DNA of 64,000 nt, taken from Halorussus gelatinilyticus. Lineage in GTDB: Archaea > Halobacteriota > Halobacteria > Halobacteriales > Haladaptataceae. The stretch is taken from contig NZ_CP096658.1 of NCBI RefSeq assembly GCF_023238445.1, positions 2,232,001 through 2,296,000 of the forward strand. Reading direction: 5' to 3'. The notes beneath the pieces were generated by a model. The model made no database searches, was not told where the DNA came from, and worked only from the letters and a program-made list of their open reading frames with translations. The position numbers and the translations under genes were made by a program. This document shows positions 8,538-17,842 of the stretch, piece by piece (position 1 is the stretch's first letter; each line of letters begins with the position of its first letter).

Positions 8538-9230
8538 ATGTTCGACCACGAGTACACCCTCGTCGCACATCCGCGACTCCGCGCTCGACTCTCGTACCGG
8601 AGCGACGACGCCGACCTCGCGGCGGCGACCGTCGAACTCGACTACCGGCGCGACGAGACGTGGACCGAGGAAGGAACCGCAGTCGAACCGCCCGAATCGC
8701 CCGAGACCGACGGCGTCGAGTGGCAGGGTCTCTCGATTTCGCTTTACCGGGACGGAGAGCGCGTGCTGGTCCGGGAGTTCTCGTCGTCCTCGCTGATGTC
8801 GGACGCGTTCGACGCACTCGACACCGTCGAACGCGTCGCCCCCTCGCTGGTCCGCAAGGGGAGGACCGCGGCCAAGCGGTCCGTCCGGCGGTGGACCGGC
8901 GGTCGGGTCGGGATGCGTCAACTCGACGGCTCGACCGTCGAGGCGCTCGAACCGCCCGCGAAGGCCTCCTTCGAGGTCTACGAGGGCAAGGACGGCAAGT
9001 GGCGCTGGCGACTCGTCCACGATAACGGCAACACCATCGCCGACTCGGGACAGGGCTACTCGTCGCGGCGGGCCGCCGAGAAGGGTCTCCGGAGCGTCAA
9101 GCGCAACGCACTGGGCGCGGCGGTAGAGCGCGTCGGCGGCGACGCCGAGCGCGACGTCCGGTCGAGTTCCGACGCCGAGGGCGACCCCGGAACCGACGCG
9201 GGGTCCGACGCCGGGACGGCGGAGTCCTGA
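8538..9230 (+). CDS. haloarchaeal protein with C-terminal YegP-type (DUF1508) domain
   Basis: This 230-residue soluble protein begins MFDHEYTLVAHPRLRARLSY. The C-terminal part contains a YegP/DUF1508-type repeat (ASFEVYEGKDGKWRWRLVHD followed by SGQGYSSRRAAEKGLRSVKR, about residues 128-175), a small beta-rich module of unknown role often found alone in haloarchaea. An acidic, Gly/Asp/Ser-rich tail follows. The N-terminal part is unrecognised. The start at 8538 is preferred over the in-frame ATG at 8466, which adds a basic leader. Confidence 0.75.
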   Translation: MFDHEYTLVAHPRLRARLSYRSDDADLAAATVELDYRRDETWTEEGTAVEPPESPETDGVEWQGLSISLYRDGERVLVREFSSSSLMSDAFDALDTVERVAPSLVRKGRTAAKRSVRRWTGGRVGMRQLDGSTVEALEPPAKASFEVYEGKDGKWRWRLVHDNGNTIADSGQGYSSRRAAEKGLRSVKRNALGAAVERVGGDAERDVRSSSDAEGDPGTDAGSDAGTAES

Positions 9231-9255
9231 GCGTCGGCGTCCGCCCGAGCGACGC

Positions 9256-9891
9256 TCACGTCTCGGGGTAGTAGACGTAGGAGTGGCGGATGTCCACGTC
9301 GTAGAGCAGGGTGCCCTCCGGCATCCGGAGGATTCGCCACGAGAGATAGAGGTCGCCGATAGCGCCCGCGGTGTTCACCACGAGGACGAGGAACGCCGCG
9401 AGCGCGACCACAAGTGGTCCCGCGAGCAGGGGCGTCAGGACCGCGGTGAAGACGACCAGCGGCGCGAGTCCGACGGCCAGATTGTCCCGGCGCGTCTGGA
9501 ACTGCCCGAAGGCGGCGGCGTAGGCCGCGCCCATGTTCAGCGCGAGACCGTACTGGACCCGGTAGCCCAGCCAGCGGTAGACCGCCCCGTGGACGAGTTC
9601 GTGGACGACGACGGTGCCGACCGTCAGGAGCGCGACGACCCCTATTCCGGTCGGGCCGACCGTGAACTCCAGCGCGGCGTCGGACCGGAGTGCGTTCATC
9701 AGTCGCTCGAAGCCGAGGAACGCGGCGACGAACAGCACGAGCGACCCGGCCGACAGCCACAGCGAAGGGTACGAGAACGCGACCGGTTCCCGATACCCCT
9801 CCGGCGGGTCCGGCGGGTCAGGCGTCGGCGGTTTCGGGGCGCGGGATTCGGGCCGAGAGGACTCGGTGGCGGCGGAGTCGGGCGAGTTCAT
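9256..9891 (-). CDS. DUF3267-type membrane zinc metalloprotease
   Basis: The 211-residue protein has a Pro-rich N-terminal tail (PPTPDPPDPPEG) and about four membrane helices. The first pair flanks the zinc motif HELVHG (about residue 97), and a later part holds GAIGDLYLSWRI, where an Asp can act as third ligand. This matches the DUF3267 family, which resembles site-2-type intramembrane proteases. Substrate unknown. The start at 9891 is an ATG. It ends just downstream of, and convergent to, the YegP-type gene. Confidence 0.83.
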   Translation of the reverse strand: MNSPDSAATESSRPESRAPKPPTPDPPDPPEGYREPVAFSYPSLWLSAGSLVLFVAAFLGFERLMNALRSDAALEFTVGPTGIGVVALLTVGTVVVHELVHGAVYRWLGYRVQYGLALNMGAAYAAAFGQFQTRRDNLAVGLAPLVVFTAVLTPLLAGPLVVALAAFLVLVVNTAGAIGDLYLSWRILRMPEGTLLYDVDIRHSYVYYPET

Positions 9892-9935
9892 CGGTGTCCC
9901 ACGAACGACGACCGGGCAGAAAAGCGATGCGTCGC

Positions 9936-10985
9936 TCAGACCGAATCGAGGTCGGCGAGGAACTCCGTCAGCATCTCGCGGGTGACGTGGGGCATGCAGA
10001 CGATTCGCAGTTCGCCGGGCGAGGTGGGCGAGACTCGCCAGCCGGCCGACTGGAGCGCCGAGATCTTCTCGCGGGGGATGTCGGCGGCGACCAGCGGTAG
10101 GACCGGTTCGACCACCTCGTAGCCCCGCGAGTCGAGTTCGGCGGCGACCCACTCGGCGTTGGCCTGCCCGCGCTCGTAGTTCTCGCGGTAGCCCTCGGGC
10201 CAGAGGGCGTCCATCGCGGCTCTCGCGCCGGCCACGCCGGCCCCGCTCCGAGTGCCGGTCAGCGTCGCCTGCGAGGTCGATTCGAGGTAGGGCGTATCGA
10301 CCGCGAGCGCGTCGAGGATAGCCTCGTCGCGGGCGAGAAAGCCGCCCGCGGGGACCGGCGCGCGGCCCATCTTGTGCGGGTCGATGGCCATCGTATCGAC
10401 CGGCGCGTCCGCGAAGTCCCACTCGTGGTCGGTGAACGGGAGGACGAACCCGCCCCACGCGGCGTCCACGTGGAACAGCGCGCCCACCTCGCGGGCGACG
10501 TCGCCGAGGGCCGCAATCGGGTCCACGCGGCCGTACTCGGTGGTTCCGGCCACGCCCGCGACCAGCGCGGTCTCGTCGTCGGCGAGTCGCCGGACCGCCC
10601 CGAGGTCGGCGCGCCGGTCGTCGTCGGTGGGCGCGAGTCGCAACTCCACGTCCAGCACGTCGGCGGCCTTCTGGAAGCTGAAGTGGGCGCTCTCGGGCGC
10701 GACGACGTTCGGGTCCTCGGAGTCCGCGAGGTTGCGGGCCGCCCGGACCGCCTGGAGGTTGGCCTCGGTCCCGCCGCTGGCGACGTAGCCGTGCGGGTCG
10801 TCCAGCCCGGTCATCTCGCCGAGCAGCGCGACGGCTTCGCGCTCTAACTCGGCGACCGCGGGGTAGGTCGTCGGGTCGCCGGGGTTGTCCGCGAGGAACC
10901 GCTCGGCGGCCTCGCGGGCGTCGGGGTGGGGCACGGTACACATAGAGGAGAGGACGCGCCCGAAGTTCTGCGGCTCGCGCTCCAT
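9936..10985 (-). CDS. mfnA: tyrosine/aspartate decarboxylase MfnA
   Basis: The 349-residue group II PLP-dependent decarboxylase has the cofactor lysine in DPHKMG (Lys205), HVDAAWGGF before it, and SGGTEANL at about 70. In archaea MfnA makes tyramine or, from aspartate, beta-alanine. Organisms without methanofuran, such as haloarchaea, are expected to use the beta-alanine activity for coenzyme A, which fits the pantoate kinase at 52.5 kb. Substrate choice is inferred. It starts at an ATG and ends 44 bp before the protease start. Confidence 0.92.
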   Translation of the reverse strand: MEREPQNFGRVLSSMCTVPHPDAREAAERFLADNPGDPTTYPAVAELEREAVALLGEMTGLDDPHGYVASGGTEANLQAVRAARNLADSEDPNVVAPESAHFSFQKAADVLDVELRLAPTDDDRRADLGAVRRLADDETALVAGVAGTTEYGRVDPIAALGDVAREVGALFHVDAAWGGFVLPFTDHEWDFADAPVDTMAIDPHKMGRAPVPAGGFLARDEAILDALAVDTPYLESTSQATLTGTRSGAGVAGARAAMDALWPEGYRENYERGQANAEWVAAELDSRGYEVVEPVLPLVAADIPREKISALQSAGWRVSPTSPGELRIVCMPHVTREMLTEFLADLDSV

Positions 10986-11067
10986 GCCTCTCGCTACTTA
11001 CGGCGCGCGTTTAGTGGTTCTGTTATCGGTCGCCGCGAAAATTGCTCGGCGGTGTGCCTCGCCGATC

Positions 11068-11556
11068 TCACAGCCCTTCGAGCGAGCGCAACTTCTGTTC
11101 GACGGCGGCGGGGGCGGCGCTCGGCCCGTCTCGGACCCTGTGGTCGGGAATCAACAGCGGCGCGGGGTTCTCGTCGAGCGCGGTCCGGACCAGGTTCAGG
11201 TCCTCCTCGTCGGTGTGGTCGATGTCGCTGGTCATCCGGGCCAGCGTCTCGACGTTTATCTGGTCGCCGTAGGGAATCCCGCGGACGCGCTCCAGCACGC
11301 GGCGCTGGTCGGTCGGGACCGTGAGCGCGATTTCGACGTCCGAGAAGTCCTCGTCGTCGATGCCGTCGAGGTAGTCGAAGATGCGGTCGAGCAGGTCGTG
11401 GTCCTCGCCGGCCTCCTCGTCGGGCACGTCGGGGAACGAGACGCTGAGAACCCGACCGCTCGCCACCCCGAGTTGAACGTAGCGTTCCAGATACGACGAC
11501 TCGCGCGCGAAGATGCCCGTGATACCGTCTCCACCTGCGTCGCCAATCTCGTCCAT
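11068..11556 (-). CDS. alkyltransferase-like protein (MGMT family) with Asp in place of the acceptor Cys
   Basis: The C-terminal half of this 162-residue protein aligns by motif to O6-alkylguanine-DNA alkyltransferases: [17 protein letters not shown] (about 92-108) matches the IPYGxxxxYGxLA helix-turn-helix region, and [12 protein letters not shown] (130-141) matches NPxPLLIPCHRV. The alkyl-accepting Cys is Asp138, so the normal one-step transfer is impossible. Known alkyltransferase-like proteins carry Trp or Ala there and flag lesions for repair. The N-terminal half is acidic and unrecognised. It is divergent from trpC. Confidence 0.8.
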   Translation of the reverse strand: MDEIGDAGGDGITGIFARESSYLERYVQLGVASGRVLSVSFPDVPDEEAGEDHDLLDRIFDYLDGIDDEDFSDVEIALTVPTDQRRVLERVRGIPYGDQINVETLARMTSDIDHTDEEDLNLVRTALDENPAPLLIPDHRVRDGPSAAPAAVEQKLRSLEGL

Positions 11557-11620
11557 GCCGCCCGATTCGGGCGGTCCGGACTTGAAGATTCCGCGGGCGA
11601 ACCGCGACCCCAGCGCAAGC

Positions 11621-11652
11621 CTTTTGTACAATTCCGTCCGTTGGTGTACAAC
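11621..11652 (+). promoter_or_regulatory. trp promoter with two TGTACA boxes
   Basis: CTTTTGTACAATT (11621-11633) sits where the TATA box of a leaderless trpC mRNA is expected. TGTACAA occurs at 11625-11631 and again at 11645-11651, exactly 20 bp (two helical turns) apart. TGTACA is the core of the TRP box bound by the repressor TrpY in Methanothermobacter, so these are candidate operators for a similar tryptophan-responsive regulator. Confidence 0.55.
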
Positions 11653-11653
11653 G

Positions 11654-12451
11654 ATGAACGACAGCGACGAACTCGCGCCCGCAGTCGCCGCCATCCTGCG
11701 GTCCGCCGAGGCCCGCGGCGACCCCGAGCGGGGGCCGGTCTCGGTGGACTCGCGGTCGCTCCCCGCGGCGCTGGCCGACGCCGAGACCGACGGGCGCGTG
11801 CCAGTCATCGCAGAGGTGAAACCGACGAGTCCGACCACGGAGGGCACCCGCGAGGAGGACCCCGTGGCACTCGCCGAGGCGATGGTCGAGGGCGGGGCCG
11901 CCGCCCTCTCGGTCCTCACGGAACCCGACCACTTCGGGGGGTCGCCCGAGAACCTGCGGCGAATCCGCGAGGCGGTGGACGTGCCGGTCCTCCGGAAGGA
12001 CTTCGTGCTACGCGAGGCGCAACTCGACACGGTGGAAGCCGACGTAATCTTGCTCATCGCTCGATTCGTCGGCGACGACCTGCCGGACCTCGTGGCGGCC
12101 GCGAGAGAGCGCGGCTTCCAACCGCTCGTGGAGGTCCACGACGAGGCGGAACTGCGAGCGGCCATCGACGCCGGCGCGGAAATCGTCGGCGTCAACAACC
12201 GCGACTTGGCCCGACTGGAGGTGGACCTCGAAACCTTCGAGAGCGTCGCGCCCCAAGCGCCGGACGACGTGACGCTGGTCGCGGAGAGCGGTATCGCCAC
12301 GCCCGACGACGCCCGCCGGATGGTCGCGGCGGGTGCGGACGGTCTGCTGGTCGGGAGCGCGATAATGGACGGACCGATTTCGGAGAACACGCGCGAACTG
12401 ACGCGAGCGCGACCGGACGAGACGCGGACATCCGAGGAGACACAGACATGA
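11654..12451 (+). CDS. trpC: indole-3-glycerol-phosphate synthase
   Basis: The 265-residue TIM barrel has [15 protein letters not shown] (about 54-68, catalytic Lys), [13 protein letters not shown] (catalytic Lys), [24 protein letters not shown] and AESGI, all typical of TrpC. It closes the indole ring of carboxyphenylamino-deoxyribulose phosphate. MNDSDELAP at 11654 is preferred over longer frames because the TATA element lies about 28 nt before it. TrpC and trpB overlap by 4 nt (ATGA). Confidence 0.96.
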   Translation: MNDSDELAPAVAAILRSAEARGDPERGPVSVDSRSLPAALADAETDGRVPVIAEVKPTSPTTEGTREEDPVALAEAMVEGGAAALSVLTEPDHFGGSPENLRRIREAVDVPVLRKDFVLREAQLDTVEADVILLIARFVGDDLPDLVAAARERGFQPLVEVHDEAELRAAIDAGAEIVGVNNRDLARLEVDLETFESVAPQAPDDVTLVAESGIATPDDARRMVAAGADGLLVGSAIMDGPISENTRELTRARPDETRTSEETQT

Positions 12452-13686
12452 GCAGCGAATCCAAGTTCGGCGAGTACGGCGGCCAGTACGTCCCCGAGGC
12501 GTTGATGCCCGCCATCGAAGAGTTGACCGACGCCTACGAGCGCTACGTCCTCGACAACGAGGACGGGTTCATGGACGAGTTCCGCGAGCGCCTGCGGGAC
12601 TTCGGCGGGCGGCCGACGCCGCTCCAGCGCGCGGACAGACTGAGCGAGCGATACGACCGGGAAGTCTACCTCAAGCGCGAGGACCTGCTCCACGGCGGCG
12701 CGCACAAACTGAACAACGCGCTCGGGCAGGTCCTGCTGGCGAAGTACATGGGCAAAGAGCGCATCGTCGCCGAGACGGGCGCGGGCCAGCACGGCACCGC
12801 GACCGCGATGGCCTGCGCGTACCTCGACGTGGACTGCGAAATCTACATGGGTCGGACCGACATCAACCGCCAGCGACCCAACGTCTTCCGGATGCGCATC
12901 CACGACGCCGCGGTCAACCCCGTGGACATCGGGTCGGGGACGCTCAAGGAGGCCATCAACGAGACGATGCGCGACTGGGCGACCAACGTCGAGGACACCC
13001 ACTACGTCATCGGTTCCGTCGTGGGGCCGCACCCGTTCCCCCGGATGGTCCGGGACTTCCAGTCGGTCATCAGCGAGGAGGCCCGCGAGCAGATTCGAGA
13101 GAAGGCGGGGAGACTCCCCGACAGCGTGGTCGCCTGCGCCGGCGGCGGGTCGAACACGATGGGCGCGTTCCACGAGTTCGTCGGCGACGACGAGGTGGAC
13201 CTCGTGGCCGTCGAGGCCGGTGGCTCCGCACTCACCATCGACGAGGAGGAGGGACTCGCGCCCCACTCGGCGTCGCTCTCGACCGGCGACGACGGCGTGT
13301 TGCACGGCGCGCGAACCAAACTCCTCCAGAACCCCGACGGCCAGATTCTCGAATCCCACAGCGTGAGCGCCGGACTCGACTACTCGGGCGTCGGCCCGGA
13401 ACTGGCCTACCTCGCCGACGAAGGGCGAGTGACGCCGGTCAACGTCGGCGACGACGCCGCGCTCGAAGCGTTCCACCGACTCTCGAAGACCGAGGGCATC
13501 ATCCCCGCGCTCGAATCCAGTCACGCGCTGGCGTATCTGGAGGAACACCCCGACGAACTGGGCGACCTCGTGGTCGTCAACGTCTCGGGCCGGGGCGACA
13601 AGGACCTCGACACGGTCATCGAGGAGAGCGAGAAGCGCGACTTGGACGCCGCGCCCTCGATGGAGGTGTTCGAAGGTGAGCAGTGA
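12448..13686 (+). CDS. trpB: tryptophan synthase beta subunit
   Basis: The 412-residue PLP enzyme has HKLNNALGQ with Lys87 as the Schiff-base lysine (same number as in enterobacteria), [13 protein letters not shown], the phosphate-binding loop GGGSNTMG and [12 protein letters not shown]. It is the TrpB1 type, which pairs with TrpA and joins indole to serine. The start overlaps the trpC stop (ATGA), and the end overlaps trpA by 11 nt, showing tight translational coupling. Length is normal. Confidence 0.97.
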   Translation: MSSESKFGEYGGQYVPEALMPAIEELTDAYERYVLDNEDGFMDEFRERLRDFGGRPTPLQRADRLSERYDREVYLKREDLLHGGAHKLNNALGQVLLAKYMGKERIVAETGAGQHGTATAMACAYLDVDCEIYMGRTDINRQRPNVFRMRIHDAAVNPVDIGSGTLKEAINETMRDWATNVEDTHYVIGSVVGPHPFPRMVRDFQSVISEEAREQIREKAGRLPDSVVACAGGGSNTMGAFHEFVGDDEVDLVAVEAGGSALTIDEEEGLAPHSASLSTGDDGVLHGARTKLLQNPDGQILESHSVSAGLDYSGVGPELAYLADEGRVTPVNVGDDAALEAFHRLSKTEGIIPALESSHALAYLEEHPDELGDLVVVNVSGRGDKDLDTVIEESEKRDLDAAPSMEVFEGEQ

Positions 13687-14521
13687 AATCGAGGCGGCCT
13701 TCGCCGACGAACCGGCGCTGGTCTCCTACGTCGCGGCGGGCGACCCGGACGCCGAGAGTACGAAGGAGTACGTCCGGGCGCTGGTCCGTGGCGGGACCGA
13801 CGTGGTGGAACTCGGCCTGCCGTTCTCCGAACCCGTCGCGGAGGGACCGACCATCCAGCAGGCCATCCGCCGGGCGTTGGACGCCGGGATGACGCCCGAC
13901 CGGTACTTCGACCTCGTGGCGGAGTTGCGCGAGGAGGTCGACGTGCCGCTGGTCTGCATGACCTACTACAACCTCATCTACCAGTACGGTTCGGGAGAAG
14001 GAGGGGCAGACGACGGACGGGAGGGGCCCGAACCCTTCGTGGCGGCCGCCGCCGAGGCGGGCATCTCGGGTCTCATCGTCCCGGACCTGCCGGTGGACGA
14101 GAGCGACCCGCTGAAGGAGGCCTGCGAGACCCACGGTCTCGACCTGATCTTCATCGTCGCACCGACGACGACCGACGAGCGACTCGGGCGCATGCTCTCC
14201 CGCGCGAGCGGGTTCGTCTACGTGCAGGGGCGACTGGGCACGACCGGCGCGCGTTCGGACGTGAGCGACGACACCCACGGGAGCCTCGACCGACTCGCCG
14301 AGACCGACCTGCCGAAAGCGGTCGGGTTCGGCATCAGCGAGGGCGACCACGCCCGCGAAATCGTCGCGGGCGGCGCGGACGGCATCATCGTCGGGAGCGC
14401 GTTCGTGGACATCGTCGCGGAACAGGAGGACACCGCCGACCGCCTCGAAGCCAAGGCCCGAGAACTCAAGGCCGGCGCGCTCGACGGCGCGCCAGACCTT
14501 CCGGAACCGGAAAGCAAATAA
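13676..14521 (+). CDS. trpA: tryptophan synthase alpha subunit
   Basis: The 281-residue TIM barrel cleaves indole-glycerol phosphate and passes indole to TrpB. The motif [17 protein letters not shown] carries the catalytic Glu45; the second catalytic acid (Asp60 in Salmonella) is Glu56 here. A loop insertion of about 15 residues rich in Gly/Asp/Glu follows YYNLIYQYG. The start is a GTG inside the end of trpB. The last gene of the trpCBA unit; the next gene starts 27 bp later. Confidence 0.95.
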   Translation: MSSEIEAAFADEPALVSYVAAGDPDAESTKEYVRALVRGGTDVVELGLPFSEPVAEGPTIQQAIRRALDAGMTPDRYFDLVAELREEVDVPLVCMTYYNLIYQYGSGEGGADDGREGPEPFVAAAAEAGISGLIVPDLPVDESDPLKEACETHGLDLIFIVAPTTTDERLGRMLSRASGFVYVQGRLGTTGARSDVSDDTHGSLDRLAETDLPKAVGFGISEGDHAREIVAGGADGIIVGSAFVDIVAEQEDTADRLEAKARELKAGALDGAPDLPEPESK

Positions 14522-14548
14522 CCGCTCTTTGCCACATATTCACACACT

Positions 14549-15343
14549 ATGGACGCAGGAACTGCGGCACGACTCGAACGCATCGGCACAGACGGGACAC
14601 ACGTAATCGTCCCGATGGACCACGGCATCACGCTCGGCGCGGTGAAGGGTCTCGTGGACATCGAATCGACCATCGACGCGGTGACGCGCGGCGGCGCGGA
14701 CGCGGTGTTGACCCAGAAGGGTATCGCGCCGCGCGTCCACGACAACAAGAACGGCGCGGGCTACGTCGTCCACCTCAACGCCTCGACCTCCATCGGCCCG
14801 GACAACAACGACAAGCGCCTGACCGGCACCGTCAAGGAGGCCGTCCGGGCGGGCGCTGACGCGGTGTCGTTCCACATCAACGTCGGGAGCACGTACGAGC
14901 GCGAGCAGATGGAGCAACTGGCCGAGATAACCGACGATGCCGACGAGTACGGGATGCCCGTGCTGGCGATGGCCTACGCCCGCGGGCCGGGCGTGGACGA
15001 ACACGACGCCGAGAGTCTGGGCCACGCGGTCCGCCTCGCCGAGGAGGTCGGCAGCGACGTGGTGAAGACCGGCTACAGCGGCGACGCCGAGAGCTTCGAG
15101 CGCGTCGTGGAGTCGACCCGACTCCCGGTCGTCATCGCGGGGGGCGAACCGGAGGGCGACCGAGCGACCCTCGACGCGGTCCGCGGCGCGATGGACGCGG
15201 GCGCGGCGGGCGTCTCGATGGGCCGGTCGATATTCCAGCACGACGACCCCGAGGCCATCACGCGCGCCGTGACGAGCGTGGTTCACGACGGTCTCGCTAC
15301 GGAGGACGCCCTCCGCGAGGCGGGACTGGCCGTCGAAGCCTGA
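14549..15343 (+). CDS. 2-amino-3,7-dideoxy-D-threo-hept-6-ulosonate synthase (archaeal aromatic pathway aldolase)
   Basis: The 264-residue class I aldolase has VPMDHGITLG (Asp24), AYARGPG (Tyr143) and DVVKTGYSG with the predicted Schiff-base Lys173. This family starts the archaeal route to 3-dehydroquinate that bypasses DAHP synthase. Placement directly after trpCBA supports that role over glycolytic fructose-bisphosphate aldolase. The usual partner, dehydroquinate synthase II, is not next to it and is absent from the window. A TATA-like ACCGCTCTTT element precedes the ATG. Confidence 0.88.
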   Translation: MDAGTAARLERIGTDGTHVIVPMDHGITLGAVKGLVDIESTIDAVTRGGADAVLTQKGIAPRVHDNKNGAGYVVHLNASTSIGPDNNDKRLTGTVKEAVRAGADAVSFHINVGSTYEREQMEQLAEITDDADEYGMPVLAMAYARGPGVDEHDAESLGHAVRLAEEVGSDVVKTGYSGDAESFERVVESTRLPVVIAGGEPEGDRATLDAVRGAMDAGAAGVSMGRSIFQHDDPEAITRAVTSVVHDGLATEDALREAGLAVEA

Positions 15344-15450
15344 AGTCCGGATTCGGCCCGGAGCGTTTCTGCTATCGCGCTTCTGACGTCTTCCTCGCTC
15401 GAAGATAGACAGCGTCTTCGACGGTAGCACTGTTCACGGAGAGACGGAAT

Positions 15451-15467
15451 CGGGGCACGCGTCCCCG
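15451..15467 (+). terminator. GC-rich hairpin between the aromatic operon and the lipoprotein gene
   Basis: CGGGG and CCCCG pair around a 7-nt loop about 110 nt after the aldolase stop. It could be a terminator-like or processing stem; archaeal termination does not require hairpins, so this is weak. Confidence 0.25.
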
Positions 15468-15536
15468 GAACCGTGCGTGCACACCGCCAGTTGGTAAAAT
15501 CAACATTTTTGGTTGTCGCGGTCACCTGAACTAAAT

Positions 15537-16748
15537 ATGCGATGTGCCCCTCTCGCGTGCGTGCTTCTAATCGTTCTCTCGGGCTGTGCTGCACCGATAA
15601 CGTCCGGGCCGGAGACGGACTCGTCCGCGCTCGAAACGCAGACGCCCAGCACAGGGCCGAACGCGCTCCCGACGAACGAGAGTCGCGTGTACGACCGAGT
15701 CGCGACGTTACTCGACAGTAACGTCTCCCAACCGTCTCTCCGAACCGTCAACGCGTCGAGACTCGGTGAAACCCAGTATCGCCTCCAGCAACCGTTCTAC
15801 AGCCTGCTCCTCAACGTGAGCGACACTACGGTGAAGCCTCCGGCGGCGTATTACAACTCCGACTCCCACGAGGTCGTCGTCGTCCTTCACCGCGGCGTCC
15901 CCGCTAACGCGACGAACGAATCCCGGTTGGAACTCGTTCTCGCCCACGAATACGCACACGCGATGACGATGAACGACCCCCGGTATCGACAGACGATGAT
16001 GAGTTCCGTCGCGGACGACACGACCGATGCATTACAGATACGCCGGATGATGAAAGAGGGAACGGGGGTGTACGTCGCCGAGGCGTACGCTGACCGGTAT
16101 CTCGGGAACGTAAGCTCGATTAGACGACTCGCTCGGGAGTATCGCCAGTCGCGGCCGCTCATGCGGTACGTTCTCGGCCCCTACGTGTTCGGCGCACGGT
16201 ACTTCGACCGAAACCTCGACTCGCCGACGAACCTGCCGGACGTGTATCGACGCCCGCCGGAGACGACCGAGCAACTGATACACGGCTACGACATCTCCGA
16301 GGAACGTCCCGCGCCGCTCGACGTGACGGTCGAATCGAGAAACGGTGACACCACCGGGCAGCGAGACACCCTCGGTGAACTGTTCGTCCGGGATATGCTC
16401 GGTGGACAACTCGACGAGTCGCGAGCGGCGCGTGCGGCGAGCGGTTGGGGGAACGACAGCATCGTCACCGTCTGGAACTACGATTCGAACGAGTCGAATC
16501 AGCGGAGCTACGCCTGGACGATTCGGTGGGACGACGAACGGAACGCGACAGAATTCACCCGAGCGTTCGCGGAGTACATGGACCGTCGCGGCCAGCGCAT
16601 CGGCGAAGGCAAATGGAAGGCCGGCGACAGACGGTTCCGCTTCGAGCGGGTGAGCGACGAGACGGTCGTCGTGTTCATCGGCGGGGCGGACGCCGTCAAC
16701 CGACTGAGTGCGACGGGAACCGACGCCAACGTCTCGGTGGCGGGGTGA
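15537..16748 (+). CDS. secreted lipoprotein with gluzincin-type HEXXH zinc-peptidase motif
   Basis: The 403-residue protein begins with a short hydrophobic signal and a lipobox (LSGC, Cys17), so it should be lipid-anchored outside the cell. The mature part has HEYAH at 137-141 and a glutamate at 174 in MMKEGTGVYVAEAYADRY, 33 residues later. This spacing fits gluzincin-type metallopeptidases. The C-terminal 150 residues are unrecognised. The start at 15537 is chosen because it gives a clean signal peptide; an AT-rich stretch lies at 15497-15512. Substrate unknown. Confidence 0.75.
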   Translation: MRCAPLACVLLIVLSGCAAPITSGPETDSSALETQTPSTGPNALPTNESRVYDRVATLLDSNVSQPSLRTVNASRLGETQYRLQQPFYSLLLNVSDTTVKPPAAYYNSDSHEVVVVLHRGVPANATNESRLELVLAHEYAHAMTMNDPRYRQTMMSSVADDTTDALQIRRMMKEGTGVYVAEAYADRYLGNVSSIRRLAREYRQSRPLMRYVLGPYVFGARYFDRNLDSPTNLPDVYRRPPETTEQLIHGYDISEERPAPLDVTVESRNGDTTGQRDTLGELFVRDMLGGQLDESRAARAASGWGNDSIVTVWNYDSNESNQRSYAWTIRWDDERNATEFTRAFAEYMDRRGQRIGEGKWKAGDRRFRFERVSDETVVVFIGGADAVNRLSATGTDANVSVAG

Positions 16749-16947
16749 CTCGTCTCCGGAATCCGGTTCGGGAGAGGTCGCCAGCACGGTGACGGGCCAC
16801 CCGAACAGCGGACTCCGCGTGCGGTCGTAGTGGTCGTCAGGGATTTCCCGAGAAGTTCGTTATAGAAAGAGCGGTCCCAACCTCCCGAGCGGCGTTACCG
16901 TTCTTCGAAGTCCGCTCACGGCTCCGCCGTTCGCGTGGTCCGAGGAA

Positions 16948-17385
16948 CTACCGTTCCTCGCTGTCCAGCACGCGAATCTGGTCGCCTCGAACCGTCACCG
17001 GAATCGGAACCGTCGCCTCGTACAGTTCGACCGTCACCTGGTCCTTGCCTTCGTCGATGCGTTGGACCTGCGCCTTCTCGCCCTTGAACGGTCCGGCGAT
17101 GAGTTCCACGATGTCGCCCTCGGCGATGCCCTCCACGTCGGGGGTCGGCGAGAGGAAGTGTTCGACCTCGGAGATATCGCTCGCACCGGGCACCATGCTC
17201 CGGGCGTGGGGAATCTCTTCGAGGACGCGGCTGATGACGGCGTCGTTGTCGGCCTCGACCATCACGTAACTCGTCAGCGAGTCGGGCGCGAGCGCGGCGT
17301 GAATCTCCGGCTCCTCGCGGTTGATTATCATGTCCGCCACTGTGCGCTCCTGACTCGCGGTCGTCTTGACTGCGTACATTGCCAT
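16948..17385 (-). CDS. spt5: transcription elongation factor Spt5 (NusG)
   Basis: The 145-residue protein has an NGN domain (MAMYAVKTTASQERTVADMI onward) and a C-terminal KOW domain (EGDIVELIAGPFKGEKAQV, about 90-108). With Spt4 it binds RNA polymerase, keeps it processive and, with FttA, supports termination. It is the second gene of a secE-spt5 pair, 10 bp after secE, the classic archaeal arrangement. A second ATG two codons inside is also possible. Confidence 0.96.
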   Translation of the reverse strand: MAMYAVKTTASQERTVADMIINREEPEIHAALAPDSLTSYVMVEADNDAVISRVLEEIPHARSMVPGASDISEVEHFLSPTPDVEGIAEGDIVELIAGPFKGEKAQVQRIDEGKDQVTVELYEATVPIPVTVRGDQIRVLDSEER

Positions 17386-17395
17386 TCTGAATCAC

Positions 17396-17563
17396 CTACG
17401 CTGGGAGGAAACTCATGGCGGCGAAGATGATAAAGCCGAGCAGTCCCACCAAGATGATTCCGGCACCCGCAATCTTCGAAATCTTCGAGAACTCCTCCCA
17501 CGATGGCGTGCTGGCGAGCTTGAGGACCCGCACGTACGACGAGAGATCGAGCTTTACGTCCAT
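17396..17563 (-). CDS. secE: protein translocase subunit SecE (Sec61 gamma)
   Basis: This small gene encodes 55 residues: an amphipathic N-terminal helix (VRVLKLASTPSWEEFSKISK, residues 11-30) followed by one membrane helix (IAGAGIILVGLLGFIIFAAM, 31-50). This is the standard SecE/Sec61-gamma layout, and the position just before spt5 is conserved in archaea. It clamps the SecY protein-conducting channel. An AT-rich promoter (ATAGATAGAAAAAG) lies about 25-35 nt upstream on the minus strand. Confidence 0.93.
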   Translation of the reverse strand: MDVKLDLSSYVRVLKLASTPSWEEFSKISKIAGAGIILVGLLGFIIFAAMSFLPA

Positions 17564-17842
17564 GTTATCGGGGGTTAGAGAGCGTCCTTTTTCTATCTAT
17601 TGCTTCGAGCCGTCCGTGAGAGCAGTGAGAGGCACAGAGAGGTTTCGGAGGTTTCGTCACGAAACCGGAGGCCGTCGGAGCGACTGTCGAGACCACAATC
17701 GCAAAGACGTAGAGAGTCCCCGTCCGTTCGCGGTCGCTCCGCGGGAGAGACCTGCCCGACCATCGCCACACCGGTCGCTCCCGAGTCTGCGAGCGGGGAG
17801 AGAACGGGGCAGGGCGGCCCCTTAACTCCCGAGATCTACCGA

